Shown here piece after piece: positions 1 through 10,629 of a DNA stretch of 39,925 nucleotides. The notes under the pieces were generated by a model. That model was given only the letters and a program-made list of their open reading frames with translations. It was not told the origin of the DNA and did no database searches. The position numbers were made by a program, and so were the translations under genes. Position 1 is the stretch's first letter; each line of letters begins with the position of its first letter. The stretch is taken from positions 1 to 39,925 of the forward strand of contig NZ_JAEVHL010000033.1 of assembly GCF_016803395.1 (NCBI RefSeq), given 5' to 3'. Origin of the DNA: Micromonospora tarensis. Lineage in GTDB: Bacteria; Actinomycetota; Actinomycetes; Mycobacteriales; Micromonosporaceae.

Positions 1-2092
<2,092 letters not shown>

Positions 2093-2099
2093 CGCCACG

Positions 2100-2105
2100 A
2101 TGCTA
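2100..2105 (-). promoter_or_regulatory. -10 element TAGCAT for leaderless M50 protease mRNA
   Basis: TAGCAT on the minus strand fits the actinobacterial TAnnnT -10 consensus and is followed by 7 bases and then ATG 2092. No Shine-Dalgarno is present. That spacing places transcription start at the A of ATG, so a leaderless mRNA is inferred. Confidence 0.5.
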
Positions 2106-2155
2106 CGGACCGTCGCTGTGCGGGGCGGGCGGCGGTCGGTGTCACACCGGTGCCC

Positions 2156-2161
2156 TAACCT
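2156..2161 (+). promoter_or_regulatory. -10 element TAACCT for the RecB-like gene
   Basis: TAACCT lies 8 bases before ATG 2170, with no ribosome-binding sequence between. This suggests a leaderless or nearly leaderless transcript that diverges from the M50 promoter about 50 bases away. Confidence 0.5.
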
Positions 2162-2169
2162 TTGCCGAC

Positions 2170-3090
2170 ATGACGGCGGAATCGGTCACCACCTCCCAAC
2201 CCTCCCCCGCGGCGCAGGCGCAGGCGCCGTCGACGGTGCGGGCGTCGCTGTCGCCGTCCCGGGCGGCCGATTTCAAGACCTGCCCACTGCTCTACCGGTT
2301 TCGCAGCATCGACCGGCTGCCCGAGCGCACCACCATGGAGCAGGCCCGGGGCACGCTGGTGCACGCGGTGCTGGAGCGCCTGTTCGACCTACCCGCGACC
2401 GGCCGCACCCCGGAGGCGGCCGGCGACCTGGTGGCCCCCCAGTGGGACCGGCTGGTCGCCGAGCAGCCGGAGCTGGCCGGGATCTTCGACGGCGCGGAGC
2501 CGGCCGGTCCGGCCGACTTCCTCCGTTCGGCCGCCGGGCTGCTCCAGGGCTACTTCGCGGTGGAGGACCCGACCCGGTTGGAGCCCGCCGAACGGGAGAG
2601 CCTGGTCTCGGCGGTGGTCGACGAGGAGCTGCTCATCCGGGGCTATCTCGACCGGCTCGACGTCGCTCCGGACGGCGCGCTGCGGGTGGTCGACTACAAG
2701 ACCGGCGGTGCCCCCCGGGAGGCGTTCGAGGCGCGGGCGCTGTTCCAGCTGAAGTTCTACGCGCTGGTGCTGTGGCGCACCCGGGGGGTGGTGCCCCGGG
2801 TGCTGCGGCTGCTCTACCTGCGCGACGCGGAGGTGTTGGACTACACCCCCGACGCCGACGAGTTGGTCCGCTTCGAGCGCACGGTGGTGGCGCTGTGGCG
2901 GGCGATCGAGCAGGCCACCGCCCGGCAGGATTTCCGGCCCCGGCCGAGCCGGCTGTGCGACTGGTGCAGCCACCAGGCGCTCTGCCCCAGCTTCGGCGGC
3001 ACTCCGCCGCCGTTCCCGGTGGCGGCGGCGAACGCCGACCCGCTGCGCGACTCCCGGTCGGCTCCGGTGGTGCCCGGCTCCGACGAGTGA
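2170..3090 (+). CDS. RecB/Cas4-like PD-(D/E)XK nuclease with Fe-S cysteines
   Basis: A 306-residue single-domain nuclease of the PDDEXK_1 type. It shows the catalytic series around H65, D161 (GYLDRLD) and D175-x-K177 (VVDYKTGG), then the helix motif QLKFY (Q192, Y196). Four cysteines (C38, C262, C265, C271, the last three in CDWCSHQALC) are spaced like the iron-sulphur cluster ligands of AddB and Cas4. This predicts a DNA exonuclease with an N/C-terminal cluster clamp. No cas genes or helicase neighbour it, so a CRISPR role is not suggested. The counterpart in Mycobacterium tuberculosis is Rv2119, beside trmI as here. ATG 2170 is chosen because it follows a -10 element and fits the conserved N-terminus. 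Confidence 0.88.
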   Translation: MTAESVTTSQPSPAAQAQAPSTVRASLSPSRAADFKTCPLLYRFRSIDRLPERTTMEQARGTLVHAVLERLFDLPATGRTPEAAGDLVAPQWDRLVAEQPELAGIFDGAEPAGPADFLRSAAGLLQGYFAVEDPTRLEPAERESLVSAVVDEELLIRGYLDRLDVAPDGALRVVDYKTGGAPREAFEARALFQLKFYALVLWRTRGVVPRVLRLLYLRDAEVLDYTPDADELVRFERTVVALWRAIEQATARQDFRPRPSRLCDWCSHQALCPSFGGTPPPFPVAAANADPLRDSRSAPVVPGSDE

Positions 3091-3147
3091 CGGCCGCCCG
3101 GGCGACGCGGTCATCCGCCGGCAGGAGCCGAACGTCACTGCCGGAAA

Positions 3148-3177
3148 CCCGACCGCGCCGGTGCCATCGCGGTCGGG
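3148..3177 (+). terminator. Stem-loop after the RecB-like gene
   Basis: A perfect 10-base-pair inverted repeat, CCCGACCGCG / CGCGGTCGGG, with a 10-base loop lies 57 bases after the stop. There is no T tract, as is common for actinobacterial terminators. Confidence 0.5.
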
Positions 3178-3279
3178 ACAGGGCGCCGGGCCGGCCTCTA
3201 CGGTGATCCGCGACGCATCGGCGTCCGTACGCGAGGATGACCGGTGCGGCGGCACGACGTCGGCGGGACGGGAGTGGAG

Positions 3280-3966
3280 ATGACCGATCGGGTGGCCTCG
3301 GCGCGGCCGGTACGGATCCTGCTCGCCGACGACCAACCGCTGCTGCGGACCGGGTTCCGGATGGTGCTCAGCGCCGAGGGTGACCTGGATGTGGTGGCGG
3401 AGGCCGGGGACGGCGTGGAGGCGGTGGAGCTGTCCCGCCGGCTGCTGCCCGACGTCGTGCTGATGGACATCCGGATGCCCCGGATGGACGGGGTGGCGGC
3501 GACCCGGGCGATAGTGGACGCCCGGCTGCCGGTGCGGGTGCTGGTGTTGACCACCTTCGACCTGGACGAGTACGTGGTGGGCGCGTTGCGCGCCGGCGCC
3601 ACCGGGTTCCTGGCCAAGGACGTGCCGGCGGAGGATCTGGTCGCGGCGATCCGCACTGTCGCCGCCGGGGACGCGGTGGTGACGCCGCGGATCCTGCGCC
3701 GACTGCTGGACCGCTTCGCCGAGCTGCTGCCCGACCCGGCGGCGACGCCGTCGGCGGCCCTCGACGCCCTCACCGACCGGGAACGCGAGGTGCTGGTGCA
3801 GGTGGCCAGGGGGTTGTCCAACGCCGAGATCGCGACGGTGCTGTCGGTCAGCGAGACCACCATCAAGACCCACGTCGGGCACGTGCTGACCAAGCTGCGA
3901 CTGCGCGACCGGGTGCAGGCGGTGGTGCTGGCGTACGAGTCGGGGCTGGTCCGCCCCCGGGCGTAG
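3280..3966 (+). CDS. NarL/LuxR-family two-component response regulator
   Basis: A 228-residue regulator. The receiver domain (about 10-125) has the acidic pocket D17/D18, phospho-acceptor D63 (VVLMDIRMP), T91 and K113. A linker leads to a LuxR helix-turn-helix (about 160-222) with LTDREREVLVQVARGLSNAEIA and TTIKTHVGHVLTKL. ATG 3280 is chosen because GGAGTGGAG immediately precedes it. Family members normally sit beside a sensor histidine kinase; none is in the flanks, so this is an orphan here. The next gene downstream is an ABC exporter, 351 bases away, with a palindrome in its promoter region. Control of that exporter by this regulator is plausible but inferred. Confidence 0.93.
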   Translation: MTDRVASARPVRILLADDQPLLRTGFRMVLSAEGDLDVVAEAGDGVEAVELSRRLLPDVVLMDIRMPRMDGVAATRAIVDARLPVRVLVLTTFDLDEYVVGALRAGATGFLAKDVPAEDLVAAIRTVAAGDAVVTPRILRRLLDRFAELLPDPAATPSAALDALTDREREVLVQVARGLSNAEIATVLSVSETTIKTHVGHVLTKLRLRDRVQAVVLAYESGLVRPRA

Positions 3967-4147
3967 CCGCGCCGACCCGGGTACCTCACCGGTCGTACCC
4001 GAAGATCCCTCCGTGGGGGGACGGCTGCTGTTGCCGTCGTCACCTACCGTGACCGCAGGCGGCTCGGTTCGGTTGACCCTCCTGTGGCGTCAGGCGGAAG
4101 TGTCGGTGCTGCGGCCCGGCGTGGGAGAAATCGGTCGACCGGTCGCC

Positions 4148-4167
4148 GCTCAGGGGCAACCCTGAGC
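4148..4167. promoter_or_regulatory. Palindromic candidate operator upstream of the ABC exporter
   Basis: GCTCAGGG-gcaa-CCCTGAGC is a perfect 8-base inverted repeat 150 bases upstream of the ABC ATPase. The gap 3967-4317 otherwise holds no convincing gene. TCAGGG-n4-CCCTGA is the kind of symmetric site expected for a dimeric NarL/LuxR regulator, and such a regulator is the preceding gene. It could instead be a terminator hairpin of that gene, but there is no T tract and it lies 180 bases after the stop. Confidence 0.45.
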
Positions 4168-4317
4168 CGGTATGGGGGTGCACCCGCAGCGGGAAATCCG
4201 CGCCGGCTCCCCCCAGGGGCGGACGGGACGGGCCGAGACGGCACCGATGATTGAACGGTCGCGCCGGACCATCGGGGGGCGGCGTGCATTTTCGGACAGA
4301 CGGAAGAGGTAGATGAC

Positions 4318-5085
4318 GTGACCGCGACGGTAGGCCAGCAGGCGCAGGCCGCGGCCCGGGCGAACGACGTGTGGAAGGTGTACGGCAGCGGCGAGGCTCA
4401 GGTCGTCGCGCTGCGGGGGGTCAGCGCCGAGTTCGAACGTGGCCGCTTCACCGCGATCATGGGTCCGTCGGGTTCCGGTAAGTCGACGCTGATGCACTGC
4501 CTGGCGGGTCTGGACTCGGTGACCCGGGGCACGGTGTCGATCGGTGAGACGACTGTCACCGGGCTGGGCGACGCGGGGCTGACCAAGCTGCGCCGGGACA
4601 AGGTCGGCTTCATCTTCCAGCAGTTCAACCTGCTGCCGACGCTGACCGCCAAGGAGAACATCCTGCTGCCGCTCTCCATCGCCGGTCGCAAGCCGGACCA
4701 GGCCTGGTACGACACGGTGATCAGCACGGTCGGCCTGCGGGACCGGCTGGACCACCGGCCCGCGCAGCTCTCCGGTGGGCAGCAGCAGCGGGTGGCGTGT
4801 GCGCGGGCCCTGGTCTCCCGCCCCGAGGTGATCTTCGCGGACGAGCCGACCGGCAACCTGGACTCGCGCGCCGGCGCGGAGGTGCTCGCCTTCCTGCGCG
4901 ACTCGGTGCGGCAGCACGGCCAGACCATCGTCATGGTCACCCACGACCCGACCGCCGCCGCGTACGCCGACCGGGTGGTCTTCCTCGCCGACGGTGAGAT
5001 CGTCTCGGAGCTGATCGAGCCGACCGCCGAGACCGTGCTGGACACCATGAAGAAGCTGGACACCCCGGCCGAGGTGGGCAACTGA
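4318..5085 (+). CDS. ABC transporter ATP-binding protein (MacB/LolD type)
   Basis: The ATPase subunit that powers the adjacent FtsX-type permease. All ABC motifs are intact: Walker A GPSGSGKST (49-57), Q-loop FIFQQ (about 98-102), signature LSGGQ (151-155), Walker B VIFADE (171-176) and switch H209 in MVTHD. The FNLLPTLTAKENILLPL segment is typical of the lipoprotein/macrolide exporter branch. GTG 4318 follows GGAAGAGG at good spacing; ATG 4313 would read into an immediate stop. The TGA stop shares one base with the permease ATG (TGATG), so the two are translationally coupled. The substrate cannot be told. Confidence 0.95.
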   Translation: MTATVGQQAQAAARANDVWKVYGSGEAQVVALRGVSAEFERGRFTAIMGPSGSGKSTLMHCLAGLDSVTRGTVSIGETTVTGLGDAGLTKLRRDKVGFIFQQFNLLPTLTAKENILLPLSIAGRKPDQAWYDTVISTVGLRDRLDHRPAQLSGGQQQRVACARALVSRPEVIFADEPTGNLDSRAGAEVLAFLRDSVRQHGQTIVMVTHDPTAAAYADRVVFLADGEIVSELIEPTAETVLDTMKKLDTPAEVGN

Positions 5086-7639
5086 TGTTCCGCGCGACGA
5101 TGAAGAGCCTGCTGGCCCGCAAGGTCCGGCTGATCCTCTCCGGGCTGGCGGTGGTGCTCGGGGTCATGTTCGTCTCCGGCGCCTTCGTGCTCACCGACAC
5201 GCTGGGCCGCTCCTTCGACTCGGTCTTCGCCGACGGCTTCTCCGAGATCGACGTGAACGTCGCGGCGAAGCCGAAGGTGCAAATCAACGAGATGGAGGGC
5301 GAGCAGACCGCCTCGCCGCTGCCGGCCGCCGTGGTGGATCGGGTCAAGCAGGTTCCGGGTGCGGCCTCGGCGACGGGCATCGTCAACGCCGACGGCGCCC
5401 GGGTGATCGGCAGCAACGGCAAGGTCGTCACGTCGTTCGGGCCGCCGCAGTTGGGCGAGAACTGGATCGGCGAGAGCGATCTGCTGCAACTGCGCGAGGG
5501 GCGCGGGCCGCAGGCCGACGACGAGATCGTCATCAACAAGTCGCTGGCCACCGCGGCGAAGGTGCAGGTCGGCCAGAAGGTCGGCGTGCTCACCGCGTTC
5601 GAGTCGAAGAAGCGGGAGTTCACCCTGGTCGGCGTGTTCGGCTACAGCGGTGACCGGGACTCGATCGGCGGGGTCAACGAGGTCTTCTTCACCACCCCGG
5701 TGGCGCAGCGGCTGATGCTGGGCGAGCCGGACGTGTTCAGCAGCATCACCGTCCGCACCGCCCCCGGCGTGTCCGACGAGACGCTGCGCGACGACGTGGC
5801 GCGCACCCTCGGCCCGGACTACGAGGTGAAGACGGGCGAGCAGGTGGCCGCGGACGCCTCGGCCAGCCTGAAGGAGGGCCTGTCCTTCTTCAACAAGATC
5901 CTGCTCGGTTTCGCCGCGGTGGCGTTGCTGGTGGGCACCTTCCTGATCCTCAACACCTTCTCGATCATCGTGGCGCAGCGGACCCGGGAGTTGGCGCTGA
6001 TGCGCGCCATCGGGGCCAGCGGCCGGCAGATCATCGGGTCGGTCGTGCTGGAGGCGATCGCGGTCGGGCTGATCGCGTCGGTGCTCGGCCTGGCGGCCGG
6101 CATCGGGGTGGGCGCGCTGCTGGCGTTCCTCTTCGGCAAGCTCGCCGGTGGGCTCACCCTGGCCGGGATCGGTGTGCCGGCGGCCGCGGTGATCGGGTCG
6201 TTCGCGGTCGGTCTGGTGATCACCGTGGTGGCGGCGCTGCTGCCGGCGCTGCGGGCGTCCCGGATCCCGCCGATCGCGGCGATGCAGGACGTGGCCACGC
6301 CGGACCGGCCGTTGACCAAGGTCACCGTGGCCGGGTCGCTGGTCACCGCTGTCGGCGCGGTGCTGCTCTTCCTCGGGCTCAGCGGCAACGCCGGCGGTCA
6401 GACGCTCTCCACCATCCTCGGTGGGGTGCTCTTCGCCTTCATCGGCGTGGCGCTGCTGACCCCGCTGATCAGCCGGCCGGTGGTGAGCCTGCTCGGGGTG
6501 ATCTTCTCCTGGTCGGTGCCGGGCAAGTTGGGCCGGCTCAACTCCGGGCGCAACCCCCGCCGCACGGCGATCACCGCCGCCGCGCTGATGGTCGGTATCG
6601 CGCTGGTCACCGGCGTCACGGTGATCCTCGACTCGGCCAAGGGCAGCATCAGCGCGCTCGCCCAGGACACCATCAAGGCCGAGCTGGTGATCGCCGGCCA
6701 GCAGGGCGGTCCGCGTCCGCCGACCTTCGACCCGGCTGTGCTGGACCGGGCCAAGACCCTGCCCGGGGTGCGGATGGTCGACGGTGAGTACGGCGACATG
6801 GCGCGGATCGACGGCGAGGGCACCTGGGTGGCGGCCAGCAGCGACGTCGCGTCGCTGCGGCAGATCTTCGGCGCGAAGGCCACCGCCGGGGACATCGACC
6901 GGCTCTCCCCCACGCAGATGCTGGCCAGCTCGGACACGGCCAAGTCCCGGGGCTGGTCGGTAGGCTCCACGGTGAAGGTGCAGCTGACCCGGGGCGCGGA
7001 GCGCACCTTCACGATCAGCGGCATCTACGAGTCGTCCCAGCTGACCAATCCGGTGACGCTGCCGGTGACGGCGGCGAAGGACTTCGCCATCCCGCAGCCC
7101 ATCCAGGGCTTCATCCAACTGGCCCCCGGCACCCGGGTGGCCGACGTGCAGCCACAGGTGGAGGCGTTGCTCGCGGACAGCCCCGAGGTGTCGGTGGCGA
7201 CCGGGACGCGTTCATCCAGCAGCAGATGAGTTCGCTCGACGGGCTGCTCACGATGATCCAGATCCTGCTGGCGCTGGCCATCGTGATCGCGGTGCTCGGC
7301 ATCATCAACACCCTGGCGCTGTCGGTGTTGGAGCGGACCCGCGAGTTGGGCCTGCTGCGGGCGATCGGCCTGCGCCGGTCGCAGACCATGGGCATGATCA
7401 CCGTCGAGGCGGTGGTGATCTCGGTGTTCGGCGCGCTGCTCGGCGTGGTGGTGGGCGCCGGTTTGGGCGCCGCGGTGGTCGAGGCGCTCAAGGACGAGGG
7501 CATCACCGACCTGGTCCTGCCCTGGGAGCAGATGGGTGTCTTCCTCGGCCTGGCCGCCATCATCGGCGTGGTGGCCGCGGTGCTTCCGGCCGTCCGGGCG
7601 GCCCGGATCAACGTCCTGGGCGCCATCGCCCACGACTGA
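5085..7639 (+). CDS. FtsX-family ABC transporter permease (frameshift near 7200)
   Basis: A duplicated FtsX/MacB-type permease of about 850 residues. It has an N-terminal membrane anchor, a periplasmic-type MacB core domain, and three membrane helices starting at FFNKILLGFAAVALLVGTF. A second anchor, a second extracellular domain and a last three-helix block ending in RAARINVLGAIAHD follow. The frame breaks near 7197-7204. The first part ends in a spurious stop at 7229, and the rest continues from the overlapping frame (DAFIQQQMSSLDGLL). One missing base beside the GGG run restores a continuous protein, so sequencing error is likely; a true frameshift would remove the last transmembrane block. 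It pairs with the ATPase at 4318-5085. Confidence 0.88.
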
Positions 7640-8298
7640 TCGGGGGAAAAGGGGGCCCGGTCGGCCAGCAGCGTCGCGAGCAGCTCCAGGTCCGCGTCGG
7701 TCAGGCTCTCCAGCTGGTGTACGCCGGTGGTGGTGCTCGCGAGCGCCACCTCCGCCGGTACGGCCAGCACCGCCGCGCCGGAGGCCACCGCGCTGGCCAC
7801 CCCGGTCGGCGAGTCCTCGATGGCCACGCACCGCTCGATCGGCACGCCGAGCAGCCGAGCCGCGGTCAGGTAGGGCTCGGGGTGCGGCTTGGCCGCCACC
7901 ACCTCGTCGCCGGCGACCACCGCGTCGAAGTTGTCCCGGCCGAGGGTGTCCAGGGCGATCTCGACGAGCGCCCGGGGGCTGGAGGTGACCAGCGCGGTGG
8001 GGATCGCCGCCGCCCGGACCGCGCGCAGCAGGGCGAACGCCCCGGGACGCCAGCGCAGACCGGTGCGGAACAACTCCAGGATCCGGGCGTTGATCCACGC
8101 CGCGCTGATCTCCGGGTCCCGTTCGGGCTGGCCCAGGTCGTCGTGCAGGATGCGCATCGACTCGGCCATCGCGGTGCCGATGATCGATTGGCGGGCGTCG
8201 GCGGAGAGTTCGCCGCCGTACTCCCGGGCGAGTTCCTGCAACGCGATGTCCCACAGCTTCTCGCTGTCGACCAGCGTGCCGTCCATGTCAAAGAGCAC
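7111..8298 (-). CDS. HAD-superfamily hydrolase (beta-phosphoglucomutase-like phosphatase)
   Basis: A cytoplasmic phosphatase with HAD motif I DMDGTLVD, motif II LVTSSP, motif III lysine in AAKPHPEPYL and motif IV IEDSPTG. The 8298 GTG begins right at the first beta strand and has no ribosome site. CTG 8322 has GGAGG five bases upstream and adds the usual short lead, so it may be the real start. Recognisable sequence ends near 7645 (about 220 residues, normal for the family). Beyond CCCCCTTTTCCCCC the frame runs on to 7111, antisense to the permease. That 170-residue tail is almost certainly false, and a one-base error in the homopolymers would put the stop near 7605. Confidence 0.8.
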   Translation of the reverse strand: MLFDMDGTLVDSEKLWDIALQELAREYGGELSADARQSIIGTAMAESMRILHDDLGQPERDPEISAAWINARILELFRTGLRWRPGAFALLRAVRAAAIPTALVTSSPRALVEIALDTLGRDNFDAVVAGDEVVAAKPHPEPYLTAARLLGVPIERCVAIEDSPTGVASAVASGAAVLAVPAEVALASTTTGVHQLESLTDADLELLATLLADRAPFSPDQSWAMAPRTLIRAARTAGSTAATTPMMAARPRKTPICSQGRTRSVMPSSLSASTTAAPKPAPTTTPSSAPNTEITTASTVIMPMVCDRRRPIARSRPNSRVRSNTDSARVLMMPSTAITMASASRIWIIVSSPSSELICCWMNASRSPPTPRGCPRATPPPVAARRPPGCRGPVG

Positions 8299-8416
8299 GG
8301 CGGCGGGGTGTTGGCTGCTCAGCGGATCCTCCAGGGTGATGACGACACCGCGATCCTGCCAGCCCCGGCGGCGGCCGGTGGCGGCAACGGGTGTCAGGGT
8401 GATCCGGGCAACCCGC

Positions 8417-9160
8417 TCAGCCCAGGTCGCACTCCTTCAGCGAGCCCTCGTAGCCGCGGAAGAACATGTCGGTGCGCTGCTCGGCGGTGCCGTGCGCGCC
8501 TTCGGCGAACCACGGCTGGTCCGGGTCGTCGCCGACCGCCGCCACCCCCTCCCGGAACTCCTCCAGGTCGCCCTCGGCGAGGGTCAGCGCGCCGGAGCGC
8601 ACCGAGTCACCGAGGTACGCCCCGGCCATGCAGTCGGCCTGCAACTCCTGCTGGATGGTGAAGCTGTAGTTGATGCCGAGCCGCACCTGGATGGCGTGCG
8701 CGTACTCGTGCCCGAGCAGGTAGAACACGAACGCGTCACCGACCTGGCGGAACGCCGCCACCGACCAGGCCACGTCGTAGGCGATGAAGTCGCCCCGGGA
8801 GCAGTAGACGGCGTTGTTGCGGGGCAATGGCTGGCCGCCGCAGGACACCTCCCCCGACCGCTGGTACGGGGTGATCCGCCGGATCGGCTGGAACCGCTGC
8901 CCGGAGGCCTTGAACTGGGCCGCCCAGTACCGCTCGGCGACCGCCTGCGCGTCCGCGACGTCCTGCTCGAACTCCGCGACGCTCGTGGTGCTGTCGGCCC
9001 GGGTGGTGTTCGGCCCCGGGGAGGCCGGTGACCGCTGCGAGGCGGGCCGTTCGCCCGCCGGCTCGGCCAACCCACCGCCGGCGCAGGCGAGCGACACGAG
9101 CGCGGCGACCAGCAGGCCCGCCAACGAACCCCGGCCGAGGGGTCCTGACCGTGCCCTCAC
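8417..9160 (-). CDS. Neutral zinc metallopeptidase, predicted lipoprotein
   Basis: A 247-residue secreted or membrane-tethered zinc peptidase of the PF04228-like group. The N-terminus is a signal peptide with a lipobox (SLAC, cysteine after LLVAALVSLA). The zinc motif is HEYAH in LLGHEYAHAIQVRLG, and the third ligand region is QQELQADCMAGAYLGD. GTG 9160 is chosen because GGGGAGG lies five bases before it; ATG 9178 upstream would bury that site. The C-terminal RTDMFFRGYEGS is typical of the family. The substrate is unknown. The HAD gene follows on the same strand after roughly 100 bases, so the two may be cotranscribed. Confidence 0.88.
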   Translation of the reverse strand: MRARSGPLGRGSLAGLLVAALVSLACAGGGLAEPAGERPASQRSPASPGPNTTRADSTTSVAEFEQDVADAQAVAERYWAAQFKASGQRFQPIRRITPYQRSGEVSCGGQPLPRNNAVYCSRGDFIAYDVAWSVAAFRQVGDAFVFYLLGHEYAHAIQVRLGINYSFTIQQELQADCMAGAYLGDSVRSGALTLAEGDLEEFREGVAAVGDDPDQPWFAEGAHGTAEQRTDMFFRGYEGSLKECDLG

Positions 9161-9286
9161 GTGTGCCTCCCCAGACATCGGCTCTTGCGGTAGGCAGTAC
9201 CCCGACGGTACGACCGCCACGCCCGTCACCGGATTCACGTGCGCCCCGCCGGAACGGTTCACGCGCGGTGCCTAGGGATGACGCGG

Positions 9287-9363
9287 TGACCGAGTCGCTT
9301 TCCTGGAAGTCGGGGTATCCGTCGCGCTGGGAGACCCCGACATCAAGGAAACAGAGTCGATCA
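9287..9363. repeat. Dispersed long inverted repeat, copy 1
   Basis: Two 30-base arms (9287-9316 and 9334-9363) match at 24 of 30 positions as an inverted repeat around a 17-base centre. The right arm read on the minus strand contains GATCGACTC and GTTTCCTTGA, nearly identical to the second copy at 39568-39646. It fills most of the 281-base gap between the zinc peptidase start and the antiporter end, where no gene is seen. It looks like a genome-dispersed palindromic unit (REP/MITE-like) that could also act as a terminator hairpin. Confidence 0.7.
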
Positions 9364-9441
9364 GCCGCCGGATCAGTGATGCACGCCCGCGCGGAGCGGC
9401 TCGCCGGCGAGCCGTCGCCCGCCGGCTGAGCCAGCGGCGGG

Positions 9442-10539
9442 TCAGGGGCTGGCGGCCAGGAAGACGAAGGCGGCCAGCAGCACCAGGTGCACCCCGCCCT
9501 GCAACACGTTGGCCCGGCCGGGCACCACGGTGAGCACGGCGGTCACCGCGGTGAGCGCGAGCAGCGCGAGCTGGGTGCCGCCGAGGCCGAGCAGCAGCGG
9601 GCCGTCCAGCCAGATCGAGGCGATCGCGATGGCCGGGATGGTCAGGCCGATGCTGGCCATCGCGGAGCCGAGCGCGAGGTTGAGGCTGATCTGCACCCGG
9701 TCGCGGCGGGCGGCGCGGGCGGCGGCCAGGGTCTCCGGGAGCAGCACCAGCAGGGCGATGATCACACCGACGAACGCGTGCGGCAGGTTCGCCGCCGCCA
9801 CGCCGGCCTCGATGGTCGGCGAGACGGTCTTGGCGTCGCCGACCACCGCGACCAGCGCCACCAGCAGCAGGCCCAGGCTGACCAGCGCGGCGCGGGCGGT
9901 GGGCGGCTTGGCGTGCTCCTCGGCGTCTATCACCTGACCCCGGCTGTCGACCGGCAGGAAGTAGTCGCGGTGCCGCCCGGTCTGCACGAGCACGAACAAC
10001 CCGTACAGGGCCAGCGAGGCGACGGCGGCGAAGGCGAGCTGGGCCGGGCTGAACTGCGGGCCGGGCCGGGCGGTGAAGGTCGGGATGACGAGGCTCAGGG
10101 TGGCCAGGGTGACCACGGTCGCGAGGGCGCCGCCGGTGCCCTCGGGGTTGAACACCGCGACCCGTCGGCGCAGCGCCCCGAGCAGCAGGGACAGGCCGAG
10201 TATCCCGTTGCAGGTGATCATGACGGCGGCGAAGACGGTGTCCCGGGCGAGCGACTGGGTCTTCTCCGGTGCGCTGATCATCAGCGTGACGATGAGGGCG
10301 ACCTCGATCACGGTGACCGCGACGGCCAGCACCAGCGACCCGTACGGCTCCCCCACCCGGTGGGCGACCACCTCGGCGTGGTGCACGGCCGCGAGCACCG
10401 CCCCACCCAGCAGCGCGGCGACCACCACGACGACGGGACCGGGAAGTTCTCGTCCCCAGGTGACGAGCAACATCAGCACCGCGAGCACGGGTACGGCGAC
10501 AGTCCAGTCGGTCAGGCGGGATCGAAGCAGGGCTGGCAT
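9442..10539 (-). CDS. chaA: Calcium/proton antiporter, ChaA/CaCA type
   Basis: An integral membrane cation/proton exchanger of 365 residues with about eleven hydrophobic segments. It carries the two inverted alpha-repeats of the CaCA family: VHHAEVVAHRVGEPYGSLVLAVAVTVIEVALI in the N-half and LLPETLAAARAARRDRVQISLNLALGSAMASIGLT in the C-half, both with the conserved acidic residues. An acidic loop (VDSRGQVIDAEEH) separates the halves. ATG 10539 (MPALLRSRL) matches the usual N-terminus; ATG 10569 is possible. It is transcribed away from the ArsR gene, with a 16-base palindrome between them, so ArsR could repress both. Confidence 0.87.
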   Translation of the reverse strand: MPALLRSRLTDWTVAVPVLAVLMLLVTWGRELPGPVVVVVAALLGGAVLAAVHHAEVVAHRVGEPYGSLVLAVAVTVIEVALIVTLMISAPEKTQSLARDTVFAAVMITCNGILGLSLLLGALRRRVAVFNPEGTGGALATVVTLATLSLVIPTFTARPGPQFSPAQLAFAAVASLALYGLFVLVQTGRHRDYFLPVDSRGQVIDAEEHAKPPTARAALVSLGLLLVALVAVVGDAKTVSPTIEAGVAAANLPHAFVGVIIALLVLLPETLAAARAARRDRVQISLNLALGSAMASIGLTIPAIAIASIWLDGPLLLGLGGTQLALLALTAVTAVLTVVPGRANVLQGGVHLVLLAAFVFLAASP

Positions 10540-10604
10540 GCCGTCAAGAGTGCCAGGTCGCGTGATCATGTGCCCACCAACGACGCGGACGGCGAGCGGT
10601 ATCT

Positions 10605-10620
10605 GTAACCTATAGGTTAC
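10605..10620. promoter_or_regulatory. Perfect 16-bp palindrome, candidate ArsR operator
   Basis: GTAACCTATAGGTTAC is fully self-complementary. It lies 9 bases before the ArsR GTG and includes the -10-like TAGGTT. Binding would block this promoter, and possibly the divergent antiporter promoter. Confidence 0.6.
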
Positions 10621-10629
10621 GCTTTCGGG

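Noticed and set aside
2170..3090. RecB-like nuclease as Cas4 of a CRISPR system
   Set aside because: No repeats, cas1 or cas2 are present, and the neighbours match the housekeeping Rv2118c-Rv2119 pair.
4398..7118. Very long minus-strand open frame antisense to the ABC exporter
   Set aside because: Its sequence is Arg/Gly/His-rich without any domain, the usual shadow of a GC-rich gene on the other strand.
7640..7670. GGGGGAAAAGGGGG as a terminator between permease and HAD genes
   Set aside because: It is a direct repeat and not an inverted one, and flanking pairing is too poor for a hairpin.
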